Assembly (NCBI GenBank): GCA_963573305.1
Contig: OY754329.1
Coordinates: 67,639,084 to 67,703,083, forward strand
Direction of reading: 5' to 3'
Length of the DNA: 64,000 bases
DNA from: Pyrrhosoma nymphula
Lineage: Eukaryota > Arthropoda > Insecta > Odonata > Coenagrionidae
The position numbers and the translations under genes were made by a program. Shown piece after piece: positions 35,351 to 47,521 of the stretch. A model generated the notes under the pieces. That model was given only the letters and a program-made list of their open reading frames with translations. It was not told the DNA's origin and ran no database searches. The stretch's first letter is position 1; every line of letters starts with the position of its first letter.

Positions 35351-35965
35351 GGGATAGGTTTTGAAGGACCATTTGATCATCGTTCATTCATTTTGAGGTA
35401 GTTTGGTCGAGACTTTTCCCTTGTCATAATAAAGACCATATTTCATATTCATTTATGAAATTTTAGCAGTTGTAACAAGCATTAAGTAATTATTGTAATA
35501 CAAATGATGCAACAACTTAGATTTTATGTGACTGAACTTCTCAGTAATTAACTTGATATGCATACCTGAGCCTTTACCTTGATTTATTCGTTTTACACTG
35601 TTGCCTGAAAACGCCTACACAACTAAAAAGTGTTTACAAGTTGATGAAAAGTATTATCGAAGGTAATACATATACCTAAAACAATGTAATAGAGAAAATA
35701 TGCAAACCTTTCACTGTTAGATTTCTGACGTGATCCGTGCGTCAGAACTACCCTACTTAATTGATAATTCGTCTCAGTAGCACACAATTGTACTTTCTGG
35801 CATTGTTAAAGGCTCCTTATTTTTAAAATAAAATATCTCGAAAAGTATTGTAATATGTGGCTGATATGATGGTATTATTAGAAGGTTACAACCTTTTCCT
35901 TAAAACCATGATGATGTTCAAAGGTCACTGAACACGATGTTACTTAATTTATTCAAGAATATAAC
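35351..35965. other. No gene recognised
   Basis: AT-rich; nothing assignable. Confidence 0.5.
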
Positions 35966-36645
35966 ATGGAAATAAATGACAAGAAGACCAACATCCTAGT
36001 ATGCGGAAGAGAGAAGCTGAAGGCAAAAGTCAGTTTAAGAGGAGAGAAATTAGATCAAGTGGGTTCCTTCACCTGCCTTGGAAGTACTTTAACATCGGAC
36101 GGAATAAGTAAAATGAACATCAAGCGTATAACAGCCCAAGCTTAGACAGCGTTCATGATGAGAAGGCTACTACTGTGTTCAAAGAAGATTAGATTACGAA
36201 CGAGGAAACAGTATGTGAAAGCATTCGTGTGGAGCGTGGCACTCTATGGATCGGAAACATGGACCATTGGAAAACAGACCAAAAAACATTAGAAACATTC
36301 GAAACCTGGTGTTGGAAGAGGAGAATCAAGGACAGATAAATAAAGAAGTATACAAAAAGTAGAAGAGGAAAATACCATTTGGAACACTAGGCAGAAAATA
36401 AGAACCAGATGGATTGGGCACACCCTGAGGTACAATGGGTATGTGAAAAATATAACTGAAGGAAAAATAGAGGGAAAAATCCCAAAAGGAAGGCCAAGGG
36501 ATAAATAAATGGACCAAATACAGAGGAAAGTACATAAGAAGAAATACCAGGGAGTAAGATAACTAGCAATAGATCTATATATATGGAAGGATGCAGGGCT
36601 GCAGTCAACCAATCTTAGGATTGAACGAACAATGATAATTAACCC
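35966..36645 (+). pseudogene. Non-LTR retrotransposon fragment, family F
   Basis: From 35966 the frame reads MEINDKKTNILVCGREKLKA, then VGSFTCLGSTLTSDG, a stop, FMMRRLLLCSKKIRLRTRKQ and VWSVALYGSETWTI. After frameshifts it gives RTRWIGHTLRYNGYVKNITE, GKIPKGRPRDK and a C-terminal LAIDLYIWKDAGLQSTNLR. This is the standard order after YADD in endonuclease-type elements (N..KT..M..G...., F.YLGS.ls.DG, W..LLYG.E.WT, GH.lR). The 3' end carries GCTGCAGTCAACCAATCTTA and GGATTGA, as in family C. A long minus-strand frame (36289-36702) is its shadow. Confidence 0.78.
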
Positions 36646-37167
36646 TTTTCTTAATATAATGGCTAAATAACAACTTCCTGTCCACCCCGAGAAATGTCTC
36701 AACTGCGCTCTGGTTTAATCCGTTATCTGAAAGTATCAGTATAGTGAGATATCAGTACATATAAAAAATTTTAAGTTTATGTTTACTGATATGTCACTCT
36801 AACTTACTTAATACTTTATTCAGACTATATCTTTTGGTGTAGCATACTTCCCACCTCCCTTATTTCCGTCAAATATGTCATTTTTTTCCTTTTTCTTCTC
36901 TACTTTCTAAATACAGTAAAGTCTGTCAATGTGGTCACTGTTTTGGTTGGAAAATATTTCCACTATCGAGAGGAAGTGCAACACGGCAGAGTGGAAATTT
37001 TTATTAGTTTTTAACACAGGTAAATGCGTAATATTAAAAAAAAACTATTTAAAAATGTTGTATTTCCACCAAATTCCATACAAATATACAAAAAATATTT
37101 GTACATTCATACGTAAAAATCATATTTCTAATAAACCATAATATCATATAAAAATTCGCTCAATCCC
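36646..37167. other. No gene recognised
   Basis: AT-rich linker between two non-LTR fragments. Confidence 0.45.
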
Positions 37168-37482
37168 ATGCCGATTCTCCAAAAAGCAATTGCGAGACTG
37201 ATTGCTAGAAAATTTCAATTTGAACCGTCCTTCCCTATATTTGTGGATTTACAGTTACTCCCTTTACGTCATCTTTACGTTTACAAATTATTGAAATTGT
37301 TCTACCTCAGAAGTGGTAATAAACCTAAGGAAGAACCAAAAACCAATGTATACAACCTAAGATCTATAACAATGTATATTTTGCCCAAGCCAAATTTGAC
37401 CCTGTTCAAACGCTCATTTATCTATGTAGGGCCAACATTATTTGTTAGAGTGTCAGGTATTATAAAAGGTTCAATTAGTTAA
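37168..37482 (+). pseudogene. Non-LTR retrotransposon fragment, family G (C-terminus)
   Basis: A 104-codon frame starts MPILQKAIARLIA, followed by PIFVDLQLLPLRHLYVYKLL, NVYNLRSI, KPNLTLFKRSFIYVGPTLF and a short tail. The order (LQKKAIR.I, P.F..L.IL.l..LY....L, N.YNLRS, RSF.Y.GP.LWN.LP) is that of the C-terminal end of CR1- or Jockey-type proteins. The final tryptophan-asparagine is replaced and the catalytic part is absent. Confidence 0.62.
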
Positions 37483-38689
37483 ACATCTTTTTTTAAAAGA
37501 GTAAAAAAATGGTTTATTAATGTAGAAAATCCAGATGTGTTTTTTTGTTAATAGTATGGTTAATACTCTCTGTATACTGTATGAACGACAGGTTGAGATT
37601 AAACAACAAATTTTTATATTTTTCATACAGTTAATTATGTTACGTATCTGGTCTTAGTTTACTTATTTTTTTCAATTAATCGAATTGTAATTTGTCTTGA
37701 GGTATCCCAATACAGGCAATGCCTACAAGGGATTATTAATTTATCCTTATTTGTTTGCAATGTAAGATGTGCTAGTAATGTTGATTCAACGGATACATAA
37801 ATATTATATTATAATTAAGGAAAATGTAACATGTAAAACCGGGATAGTGCACATTCCGATCGATTTTCCGAAGGAGGAGTCTTTCTCCTACGCTCCGATG
37901 GGTGGCGCAAGGGTCGAATAATTGCTCCTTTATGCTTCATCGCAATTTTCAGCTGGAATCGTAAACACCATTTGGATATTTTCTCACTTTCTTCCCGCCT
38001 TCCACTGAAACTCTCCAATGCTCAATCGATTTACATCAATCCAATTCCACTCCTTCTCCCGCACTTTACACTGCACATTCCACGTGTAATTGAGGATTTA
38101 CATTTCTTATTAAGGGAAGGAATGCCTTTCAAAAGCGTTCCAGAGTTTGCCGGAACGCCAGACATGCCTTTCCTCGGAAACCACTAGCAAGTCGCCGCAG
38201 TACAGAAGTGCCCATCCCTGAGTAACAAACACCCGTGCTTTTCAAGAAGTTTCAAGCCTGACTCTGCTGAAACGAAAGTATAGATCACGGATACTTGCAT
38301 GTGAGAACATGACTCACAAATAATGGCGACCACATACGGCACAGTCGCGACGAAAAATGATGTGCGCCACCTGACCCCTCAACTCTCATTCTAAAAGGAA
38401 TATCGGGTGACTTTTAAACAATTACACTGCAGCCTATCACAACCATTATCTCCCCTCCAAACTAAGCGAGAAAACCTCAACAACAATAGTACATTGAACA
38501 ATACCAATGCCGCGAAACAACATCATTATGTCCCCTCCAAAATAACCAATTTCACCGAGCCTACATGGTTGAAACTCTAACACCTTCGTCACTCCCCTCT
38601 GGTGGAGGAAGTTGTCGAGAAAAATGCCCCCCTCGTATTACAAACCCAATATAGAGATTTAAATCCTTAAAATAATTCTCTACATTATC
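37483..38689. other. No gene recognised
   Basis: AT-rich up to about 37830, then mixed. Two diverged repeats of CATTATNTCCCCTCCAAA(A/C)TAA at about 38446 and 38526 may be outlying parts of the minisatellite that follows. Confidence 0.4.
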
Positions 38690-38909
38690 AATTTGGCTAC
38701 AAAAATTCCCCCTACAATCACCAACCTGCTCCAGGAATTTCATTCCTTGAAAAATACACTAGAACATCGCTTAGGCTACAAAAATATCCCTCTCCAGCCA
38801 TGAACCTACTCCAGGAATTTCATTCCTTAAAAAATAGGCTACAGCTTTGTTTACGCTACAAAAATTCCCCCCACCAATCACCAACCTATTCTAGGGATTT
38901 TATTCCTTA

Positions 38910-39883
38910 CCCAGTGGGGAATTAATCGTCCAAAAGATGTTCAAAGAATGGTCAGTGAAGACTATTTAAACGTTCAAAGATCATTCAAGAAGGACATTCA
39001 ATGAACGTTCAATTGGCACTCACAGATAGTGCAAAGAATATTCATTGGAATTCTTCATACAATGTTCAAAGATTGTTCAACGAAGATGAATTTTGGCTGA
39101 CCTGTTTGTGAATTAATAACGTATGAACCATGAAGGAATGTTTAAAAAAATAGTTCTCGTGAGCTGGTTCTCGATTCATATCGTATTACCTCTCCACTGA
39201 CTTCCCTGCTCTCTCAAATACAAAAATGATAATTTGCTATTAATCACTATGAATGTGCAATTACGGTACGTAATTTTAGTACGTTATAACATCCTATCTT
39301 GTATCTTCCTAACGTCATTATACCCATGTTGCATTATTAGGCACCCTACGACTCTACGCGCATTTTCTAGCGCCCGATATTGAAGTATTGACGTGCAGAA
39401 AGTCGTATGTTCCTAGTAATTTCCGTGCATAAATGTAACTTCGAGAACTATAATTATTTAATGGCAATTCCTTGATAGTTTGAGGAAATACCATCACATC
39501 TCGGTAATAGTTATTTGAAATTAATTAATTGAAACCTATAATTCCACATAGTAAGAATATAAATGCAATATTACTGTTAATAAACAAGATTTGGAATTTG
39601 ACAAGGTTTGTTTGAAAGGTTTAAAGATGTCGTTTAAATGTTCAACCAAGAAGCATTTTTTAATAATACTTCGTGGACTGGAAATGAACGTTCTATGAAC
39701 AGTCTCCAATGAATAGTTCACACATGAACATTCAATGAACGATCTATGAACAGTTTCAAATGAATAGTTCACACTTGAAAATTCAATGAACGTTCTATGG
39801 TTGTATGCTCAGGATAATTCAGTGGTGGACTACATTTGAATTTTAGTTCATGAATGTCTTCTGCATGGTCTCTCCCCACTGGG
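38910..39883. mobile_element. TA-flanked DNA transposon inside the minisatellite, 974 bp
   Basis: It begins CCCAGTGGGGA and ends TCCCCACTGGG, a perfect 11 bp inverted repeat, with TA on each side (38908-38909 and 39884-39885). Compared with uninterrupted units, which read TTCCTTAATAAAATAC at this place, exactly one TA has been duplicated. That is the target signature of Tc1/mariner-type elements. No transposase is present, and the inside is rich in TTCAAAGA, ATTCAATGAACG and GTTCAATG words in both orientations. Confidence 0.72.
39683..39797 (+). repeat. Internal tandem repeat of about 51 bp
   Basis: Two units and a partial third start ATGAACG(T/A)TCTATGAACA, continue with AATGAATAGTTCACAC and end with (C/A)ATTCA. 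They lie in the right part of the TA-flanked element. Confidence 0.7.
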
Positions 39884-40425
39884 TAATAAAATACACTGTG
39901 CGCATCATGGCTTAGGCTACAAACATTTCCCCTCCAATCAGCAACCTACTCTAGGGATTTTATTCCTTAATAAAATACGATGTGCACATCATCGCTTAGG
40001 CTACAAAAATTTTCCCTCCAATTACTAACCCACAACATACGGGGATTTCATTACTTAAAAAATAGGCTACAGCTTTGTTTACGCTTCAACAATTCCCCCC
40101 ACCAATCACCAACCTATTCTAGGGATTTTATTTCTTAATAAAATACGCTGTGCACATCATCGCTTAGGATACAAACATTTCCCCTCCTATCACCAACCTA
40201 CTCTAGGGATTTTATTACTTAAAATACGCTGTGCACATCATCGCTTACGCTACAAAAAATTACCCTCCAATCACCAACCTACTCTAGGGATTTAATCCTC
40301 AATAAAATACGCTGTGCACATCATCTCTTAGGCTACAAAAATTTCCCTCCAGTTACTAACCCACGACATACGAGGATTTCATTCCTTAAAAAATACGCTA
40401 CAACATTACCTACGCTATACAATGA

Positions 40426-42739
40426 CGTTATTTTTTCGGTGAACTAGCTCATCTAATATCAACTTTTCACTGAAATCGACTCATCGACGAAAACAGCCTC
40501 CTGAATGTTTCCGTTAAATACGACTTTCTTATTTCTCATTTTTATCGAAATCTGCCTTTTTTACTGTCCTCCACATTCAAAAATTACTATTCACACTTTC
40601 CCGTTTTCGTGTCAATTGCATTTTGCGCTTTTTCATCTCACAGGAATGCTATTTTTACTATTGGAAATTGCCACATCGGGACCACGTGCCGTCCCACCCC
40701 AGCATCGCTGTTTCATTCCACAGACCCACAACCTTGTAAGGGTAGAGGGATATGGACAAATTTTAAACGTGAAACTAGTCACTTTCCCTCTCCCAGCTGT
40801 TCGTAAAACCTCCAAACATGACCACGTATTATCATGACAAAAAAGCAAAAATTGGAATTTTTTAAACTCAATTTTTTCTAAAACTACTGGCCACACGGGT
40901 ATGCTTATAACATTTTATAAATGCGCATTCTTTACACTACCCCTTAGTATCATAGGCATTTTCGCCATTAAAGTGGGCTTTTCTGAAAACAATCGCTGGT
41001 GTGACGAAAGCGCACATTTACCTATCTGTTTTGAAGAATCAACTTCACCAACGTAAAGCTTATGTAGTTATTTCTCACGACAAATAACATTATTTCAGAA
41101 GCACGGAAAGTATTAATTTTTTCGGTTCTTGAACAGAGCGTAGATAAGCTGTATAAACAATTTCATTTGTTTACAAACGACGAATGAAATAAACGATGTC
41201 TCCAGGAAGAGAGGCGAGACGTAAAAAATCAACGAAACGTCATGGATCCCAGAAATAATAAAAAGTATATTACTAATAACCGTGGAAAACTGAAGGATAA
41301 ATAATGCAAATATTTGAAACAATTAAAATTAAAATCTGCAAAATCGCTACGCCTTCGAGATCTACATATTACCCTTTGAGCGAACACAGGAACGTGTGGC
41401 AGGGGGTGCTAGGGCACCAACCATGAAAAAGGTTGTGGTAAGGAAAAAAGGAATAGAAAAAAGAAGGGTGAACTGAATTTTAACGGCATGTCTTATTGTT
41501 AATGTCTCACTCTTTTCGTTTAAGCCTGTAATTGTCCGTGGAATGAAGGAATCTGTGTACTTTGTACAGTTCAACGATGAATTTTTCGTATTATAGTGCC
41601 TCCCTTAGCTCTAAAGATATAGTGCCGGGTGAAAATGATACCCGCCATGTCACCCTGAAACTAGCTTGATCCGAAGGGAAGGGCATTAACGACATGCTTA
41701 GCAATCTGGATTTTAGTGAACATAAAATTAGTAGCTGGCCGATTTGTACGTAGTGCAAAATGGCCTTTGATGCCGACACACCTTCAATTTAAGCTACTGC
41801 TACATCGGTGAGAGAAGGATCAGTTTCAAGTGTAGGATCACTAGAGAGTTTGGAGAAACAGGAGTCCAATCATGGAACAATGCGAGTACGTAGAATTTCC
41901 ACCCACACTGTTAATCCAATTCAAACGAAATAGGCCTAGGCAGCTGGAGGGAGAATCCAGAGGTAATGAGACGAATCACGGCCATAGGACGATTGGAGAA
42001 TCGGGAGGGATTTGGGCAGTCTCATCGAAACTAACTGCTAATGAGGGAGTTCAGTCGTGAACTGGGTGAAGCCGATACTAGGATCGATGGCCACTCAAAG
42101 AACTGCGGGACCAGCGGCGACATTGACTTTACTGGAGTCGCCTGCATTGGGGGGGAACCGAAATTGAGAAATTCACTGTGAAAAGAGTGAATTGCAGGCA
42201 CATTTCCGAACATAATCCTAATATAACGAGTAAAGTCCTTTGACCAATTAAGCAACCCCTGTGTCCTCTTTCTACTGAATTACATTAAGACTTGAAAGGA
42301 ACGAGATTTTCTAACGAGGTACCTTGATACACTGCCACCTCAATACTCATTCACCATGCTCAGTCTAAAAGGTAGAAGCCAATTTCAAACACATGAATGT
42401 TCCTCCACGGGATTCACATAAATATTGGACTTCTACGCTACTCGATTAATAAAATATCTCTTAGCGATATCGACGAAATTGGTTTCAAATTTCAGTGGAA
42501 GCAGATAATTTCGGTACTCTTTTTTAAATTAAGATTTCAAAAATATTATCGATGGTTTATGGCAATGAGGGGGCCCTGATGACTTTAACAGAAGGCTGGA
42601 CTATATTTTTCTTGGTTATGAAGAAGTGTGAAGTCCTCGCAGGCAACTATTTATTAGGTAATTGAATTATCTTTGCCAAAATAATTGTCGGAAGAGGATT
42701 TGAAAAGTCTTTGTGAAACAAATTTAGGACATCGAGTAA
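40426..42739. other. No gene recognised
   Basis: Mixed composition. Frames of 87-110 codons at 40505-40896 overlap on both strands in a slightly GC-richer patch; no domain is recognisable. Nothing assignable at 41360-42300 either. Confidence 0.45.
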
Positions 42740-42825
42740 ATGGAGGATGTCATGGGTGGAATGTGGTGGAAGGTACTCTTAACAGAAGGAATATAAGAGT
42801 TATTAAGAACAGTGTACTGTAAGTG
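42740..42825 (+). pseudogene. Non-LTR family A, very short remnant
   Basis: The plus strand reads HGWNVVEGTLNRRNIRVIKN, the counterpart of SWVNGVEDTL.RR.IR..KN in longer copies. Only about 85 bases remain. Confidence 0.4.
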
Positions 42826-44899
42826 CCAGAAAGGAGGATATTATTAAAGTAGAATGAGCTTTACTGGTCATTTTACCGAGAGTTAAACTTTTTATAGTGT
42901 ACGTACCCCGAAATACGCCGCATACAAAACAGAATCTCACATTGTATAAAAGATCATTTCTGTAATTGGGATATTTTTTTAAATTTTCAAATACATGGAT
43001 GATTGGGAATATCACCAATCTTTGGTTTTGATCGATTTCCGCACGTTCTGAATAATTATTACTCTCACTTCAAGGCAATGGCTTGGGCTGATCACGTCAA
43101 GGTATTTTCTCATAACATCTTTTCATATGTCATTTCTTTTCTTATTTTGATTGATTTAAAATTTTTATACAGAAAGAGATTTCAGAAATTACCATGTTTC
43201 ATTGCTATTGTTTAACAAAATTATCTTTAAAGAGTACCACCAATACTAACACCACTTGACTTTTTTATTGAAAACAAATTAATTTAAAATTTAATTAAAA
43301 CTAAATCAGACCAGGAACACTAGTAGCACGAATAACAGTAAATATGATTGCAAGCCATTAACTGATAAAATCATTAGGTAATACCGTATCTTCATAAATT
43401 ACATTTTTAATTCCATAAAGTTTTTTAATCACGCAAGTTAAATTGCTGATATTAGAATCAGTCGTTACTATTATTCAATCATGCATTTACGTATCCAAGT
43501 ACTCTTTACTCTAGAGAAGTAAATTAATACCAACACCAAAACCACTCTTATCACTCAGTTGATCAAAAGCCATTATTAAAGTTTTTAGATGCTGATAACG
43601 ATCAAATGAACATGGATTATAAAATTCTTAGCCAACTCTAATCGCTTCACTGAATAAATGTTTTTATGACATATGTGCATATTTATTGCCATACATTTAG
43701 CTCCACTCAGATGCTTGGCACTCATTCACTAATGGAGATAAAGAGCATCTAATTAAGAGAATAGTGGACTGAAAGTTTGCCTTTGACTATTTTAATACTG
43801 CAAAGTACATTTTAAAATTGCATTTTATCTCTAAAAGCAATACTGTGGAGTGCACTAAAAATGGGAGGTACGCAAATCAAGTAATGTATAATTATGTTGT
43901 CAACCAACAACACTTCATATTTTCCTAATTTGGTTTATGATCACAAAATTTTTTAAGTTTTAATCTACAAGGTTTCTCAGTAAAACACGAATATTATCCC
44001 TCTGAAATGGAACTGCTCAATGGATGATTTTTTTGTAAAAGACTAAATCACTGCTCGCCAAACCTTTCAATGATCCTGAGCAGTAACGTAAGTTTCATTT
44101 TCCAAATTGTTAATCACGGATTTCAAACTCATTGTCGCCGAAGTACTTGGAACGAGTACATACTCCAATGCTGAAAGCTTACACAATTATAATCGGCGTA
44201 TTGTGTAAATATTTCAAAGGAATCATAATGAATCAATTAGAACGGATGGATTTTTTCCTTCCATATGGAGAATAAGAGCTGTAATTCGGGATTTCCTCCC
44301 CCAAAAGCACGCCACAGTCGTTTAAAAAATAGCTTTTGAGTTGAGTTCAGATGGAAAAATCACGACCCCTTAATTCCTTGCGATGTGTTAAGCTGCTCGT
44401 CCTCTTGGGATTTCATTTTGGGGCCTTAATTGATGGCGGTAACGCGACGATAAAGGTTTTGTCCAGATTTAATTGATTTATCTCTCCAGGGAAATGAAAC
44501 GATGGTCTCCTTCCATAGGCACACCAGTTTAAAGGAAACTTATCGTAAGAGAGGGACTATTCTCAAATATTTCCTACTCACGGACAACAAATAGGTAATA
44601 AAGAGACTTAGTGGTCGTGGGATATGATGATGGCATGATTTTTTTTCTTTTTCCGGTCACCTTAATAGTAACTCAGTGAGGCACCTGAATTAGTAATTGT
44701 GCGTATAAAATCGTTTCAGGCTTGATTTTGTGGAAGTTCGCTATATCCATGTTGAATGTCCTTGAGAATGACACAATGCGTTGAAACCATGGTCGGTTGT
44801 TAAGTGTTGTTTTATTAAAAAGTGTGGAAATTACCATTTGTGTGTTCTTTCAACATGGATATAGTAATTGTGCATTAAAAATTGTAGGAATGAGTGTTT
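42826..44899. other. No gene recognised
   Basis: AT-rich (42.9-44.2 kb) with no element ends or coding remnant I can support. Confidence 0.5.
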
Positions 44900-45680
44900 C
44901 CTATGGAAGCGAAAATTGTAGGGTACAAAAATATTTAAATTGGTGGAAAAGAACAAAATTCTCACTTGATTTTCCTAAGCGAAGGAGCAGGATAAATGCA
45001 GAGGGAATGGGGTACCGAAGAAGTTTTTGCGGAAAAAGCAAAAGTAATAGGGTCAGGGTAAGTAAGAATGACGAAAGAATGTGGAATGGATGATTTGGTA
45101 ATGAGCATTTATTAAGTCTAGCGTACTTCATTGGTTTGGCCATGTCTAGAGAATGGATGAGAGTCGAATAACGAAATAGACATATGATAGAGCAGTGAAT
45201 GGTGTTTGAGAGGAAGGGGCAGACAGAAATTTATGGTTGAATTAGGTGTAAGGGAGTCTTAAATTGGAGGAATATTAGGAGTCTTAGGAAGAAGATCTCG
45301 GGGCTAGATTACCGCCACCGAGCGCGTCCTTTAGATATAGAGGTCAATTGCAAAATAATCGAGTTTACTCGACGAATAAGCAGTCGTGGACAAAAAGCGG
45401 CGGTATCTTGAGTGTGAGAGAACGGGCTTGTCAGAGAGAGTCTTGAGTGAATGCGGTGGAAGATACTCATAAGAGAAGGAGTATTAGGAGTTTTAAAAAC
45501 AGGAGGGTGAGTATGGTGCATTGTATATGTGTAACTGAAGCAAGGTTTATGAAGGGATAGGGCAATATGGTAGTACTTATTAAATGAGAGACAAGTTTAC
45601 ATACCTATAACAGAGAATAAACTTTCTTTTTGCTGTGCCTTCCCGGAAAGGGAAGGGTGTACTGGTTATGCATGCACGAA
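44900..45680 (+). pseudogene. Non-LTR retrotransposon fragment, family A
   Basis: The frames give NRVRVSKNDERMWNG, then, broken, FIGLAMSREWMRVE and RNRHMI, VFERKGQTEIYG, and a basic tail with KNRRVSMVHCICVTEARFMK. They correspond to the RNE..R.WFGHVERMDESRI.KQIYD, VNGVR.RG and NRRVCM..C..V.EA.. segments. The 3' end near 45650 has CCTTCCCGGAAAGGGAAGGG, an inverted form of the terminal block found in minus copies. Stops are numerous. Confidence 0.58.
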
Positions 45681-45798
45681 CAACAAATTATGAAGGGATT
45701 TGGTTGCCGTAGGAAAAGAGAGAATGCCTAAAAATGTTTTCCCTTTTATCACCGCGGAAAAAAGCAGAGTTCATTTAGCAAACTTAATTAATAATTGA

Positions 45799-46059
45799 AT
45801 GAAAACTCGTACGCCAGTACTCATAAATATGAAAGGAATATTAAGTGTTGATGATAAAATTGAGAAACTGGAAGTATTATTGGCCAAATTCGATTCTAGG
45901 GGAGTGGAGGGAACTTTTAAAATCCAAAATAGTCATCACGTATCTTTCAGTAACTCCGCGGGTTTACATATAAACACTAACTATTTATTCATGACAAATG
46001 ATATCCATATGACATTAACCCTAAATGGCGATAAAATTCGAGATATATTTTGCTTTTAA
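45799..46059 (+). other. Unrecognised 86-codon open frame
   Basis: The frame starts MKTRTPVLINMKGILSVDDK and has a balanced composition with alternating polar and hydrophobic residues (IEKLEVLLAKFDSRGVEGTF). No family is recognised and no promoter or splice context is evident. It may be chance or a decayed exon. Confidence 0.2.
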
Positions 46060-47460
46060 ATGGATATGAAGTCCATCGAGTCCTTTCAAAATGACTCGAA
46101 GTACCTGCTGAAAATATATTTTCAAATTAAAAAATATATAGTCCGCTCAAAGCGATTGATTCTTCCTTTACTGCATGCTCCCTATATGTGAAAGTTATTT
46201 TGATGAAATCTATAAAATATAACTGTAGTTGCGAACAAATCACATATTTTACAGTATAAGCCCTTCCCCTGAAAGTCAAATAAATATATTTTTGAAAGTT
46301 GTTCGGTGGAGTTCCGTTTTCACAAGCGACGTGTAATAAAATTTAAACAGTTTGGCTGTAATCCGGCACCATTTAGCCCAAAAATGTACCGTAAAATAAA
46401 TGGATGCATAACAATACTCTCCCCTGTCATGATTCACGTCGCCATCATTCGTGACCATCTGATGCAAAGAAATTTTACTAATACATTAATACTGCTTCGG
46501 GACTAGGGGTGGGATTTGACAGGGGATTTTTTGTCTCAGCTACGATCCAGTCACAGCGTCCAAAACCCGTGATTCGGTTACCGGAATGATTTTGGTCACA
46601 CGCTGAATAATAGTCTTAACCAGCTTAGACAAATTTTATTTATTTTCTATTTTTGCACGTTACTTCTTCCTGGTGTTTTAATGGTAAGTGCAATATGCCT
46701 CTGACAAAGTGTTAGCGTTGCCTTAGCTCAATCACTAAGGAGTTGCGACCCTATGTTCAAATGTAAAAAATGCTTTCCCTAGTTCCCTAACCTCCTCCAG
46801 AAGTTACGCAGATTCCTTCTGTAACACCCTGTATATTTATGGTGCATTATACATACGTTTTTATTTATTCGAAACGGTCCGTCTTCACGCATTCGCATTT
46901 CGCTTGAACATTGGCCTGACACCTTCACAAGAGTAGGGGATATAAACCTTCAGGTTGTCAGGTGATCTGTAGAACACGGAAGTGATCATAAAGCGAACCC
47001 AGAAACGCTCATTTTTCAAATAAAATTACTGAAAAAGGTAAAATTTCCAAGTTAATCTTCTTTCATTTATGACCTTTTTTTAAATAGTTATCTATTTGCA
47101 CACAGAATCCGTAAGGTCTGATTTACGAATGACATCTATAAGAATGACACGACTATTTGATCTGAAATCACGTCTCTGCCGAACACTAACCATTTTAGTA
47201 TGAATTGTGGTTCCTGTCTTTTATCGTGATCACATTTACTAATAAGCAGCTAGTGCGTCATTTTAGTCGAACACAGTCGCCAACCTGTCTACATTAAACC
47301 ACGAAAGTCGGGGACATAATTACTGTAGCAAATATTCTGCTGTTACACACAGTGACGAATTAACACACTTGGGGGCCTGTAGGCAGTACAAGTAACAGGG
47401 CTTACCTTAATATACAAGTCACAAGAGAAGAAAGGGGAAAACAATGCTCAAGGCCCCACC
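46060..47460. other. No gene recognised; weak SINE-like word
   Basis: At 46727-46775 the plus strand has GCCTTAGCTCAATCACTAAG followed by TGTTCAAATG, a weak A/B-box pair. It is too degraded to call firmly. The rest is AT-rich. Confidence 0.3.
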
Positions 47461-47521
47461 GGGGGCCCCAAAGCCTCGGGGTCTATAGGTCGTCTATAGA
47501 CCCCGAGGCTTTGGGGGCCCC
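47461..47521. repeat. Long near-perfect hairpin
   Basis: The left arm ends CCCCAAAGCCTCGGGGTCTA TAG (through 47488); after a 5-base loop the right arm begins CTATAGACCCCGAGGCTTTG (from 47494). At least 23 base pairs are perfect, then one extra G interrupts before further G/C pairing. The arms are far more alike than expected in this decayed region. It lies at the left edge of the Helitron-related segment. Confidence 0.85.

Larger units (their letters stand above)
38690..40425 (+). repeat. Minisatellite array, interrupted
   Basis: Units contain (A/C)GGCTACAAAAATT, CCCTCCAATCACCAACCTA, CTAGGGATTTTATTCCTTAA and TAAAATACGCTGTGCACATC. Spacing is about 80 bases on the left side (unit starts near 38695, 38774 and 38854) and about 80-100 on the right. 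Roughly three units lie left of the inserted element and six right of it. Units are diverged, with some variants (TTACTAACCCAC(A/G)ACATACG) recurring at alternate positions, which suggests a higher-order structure. No coding function. Confidence 0.8.

Noticed and set aside
36289..36702. 137-codon hydrophobic frame on the minus strand
   Set aside because: It lies exactly opposite the family F reverse-transcriptase remnant and its composition mirrors that lysine-rich sequence.
38690..40425. Regularly spaced repeats that could suggest a CRISPR array
   Set aside because: The units are diverged, 80-100 bp long with no unique spacers, and the surroundings are eukaryotic transposon-rich DNA.
47461..47521. 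Hairpin as a transcription terminator
   Set aside because: Bacterial-type terminators do not apply in this eukaryotic context, and no gene ends here.
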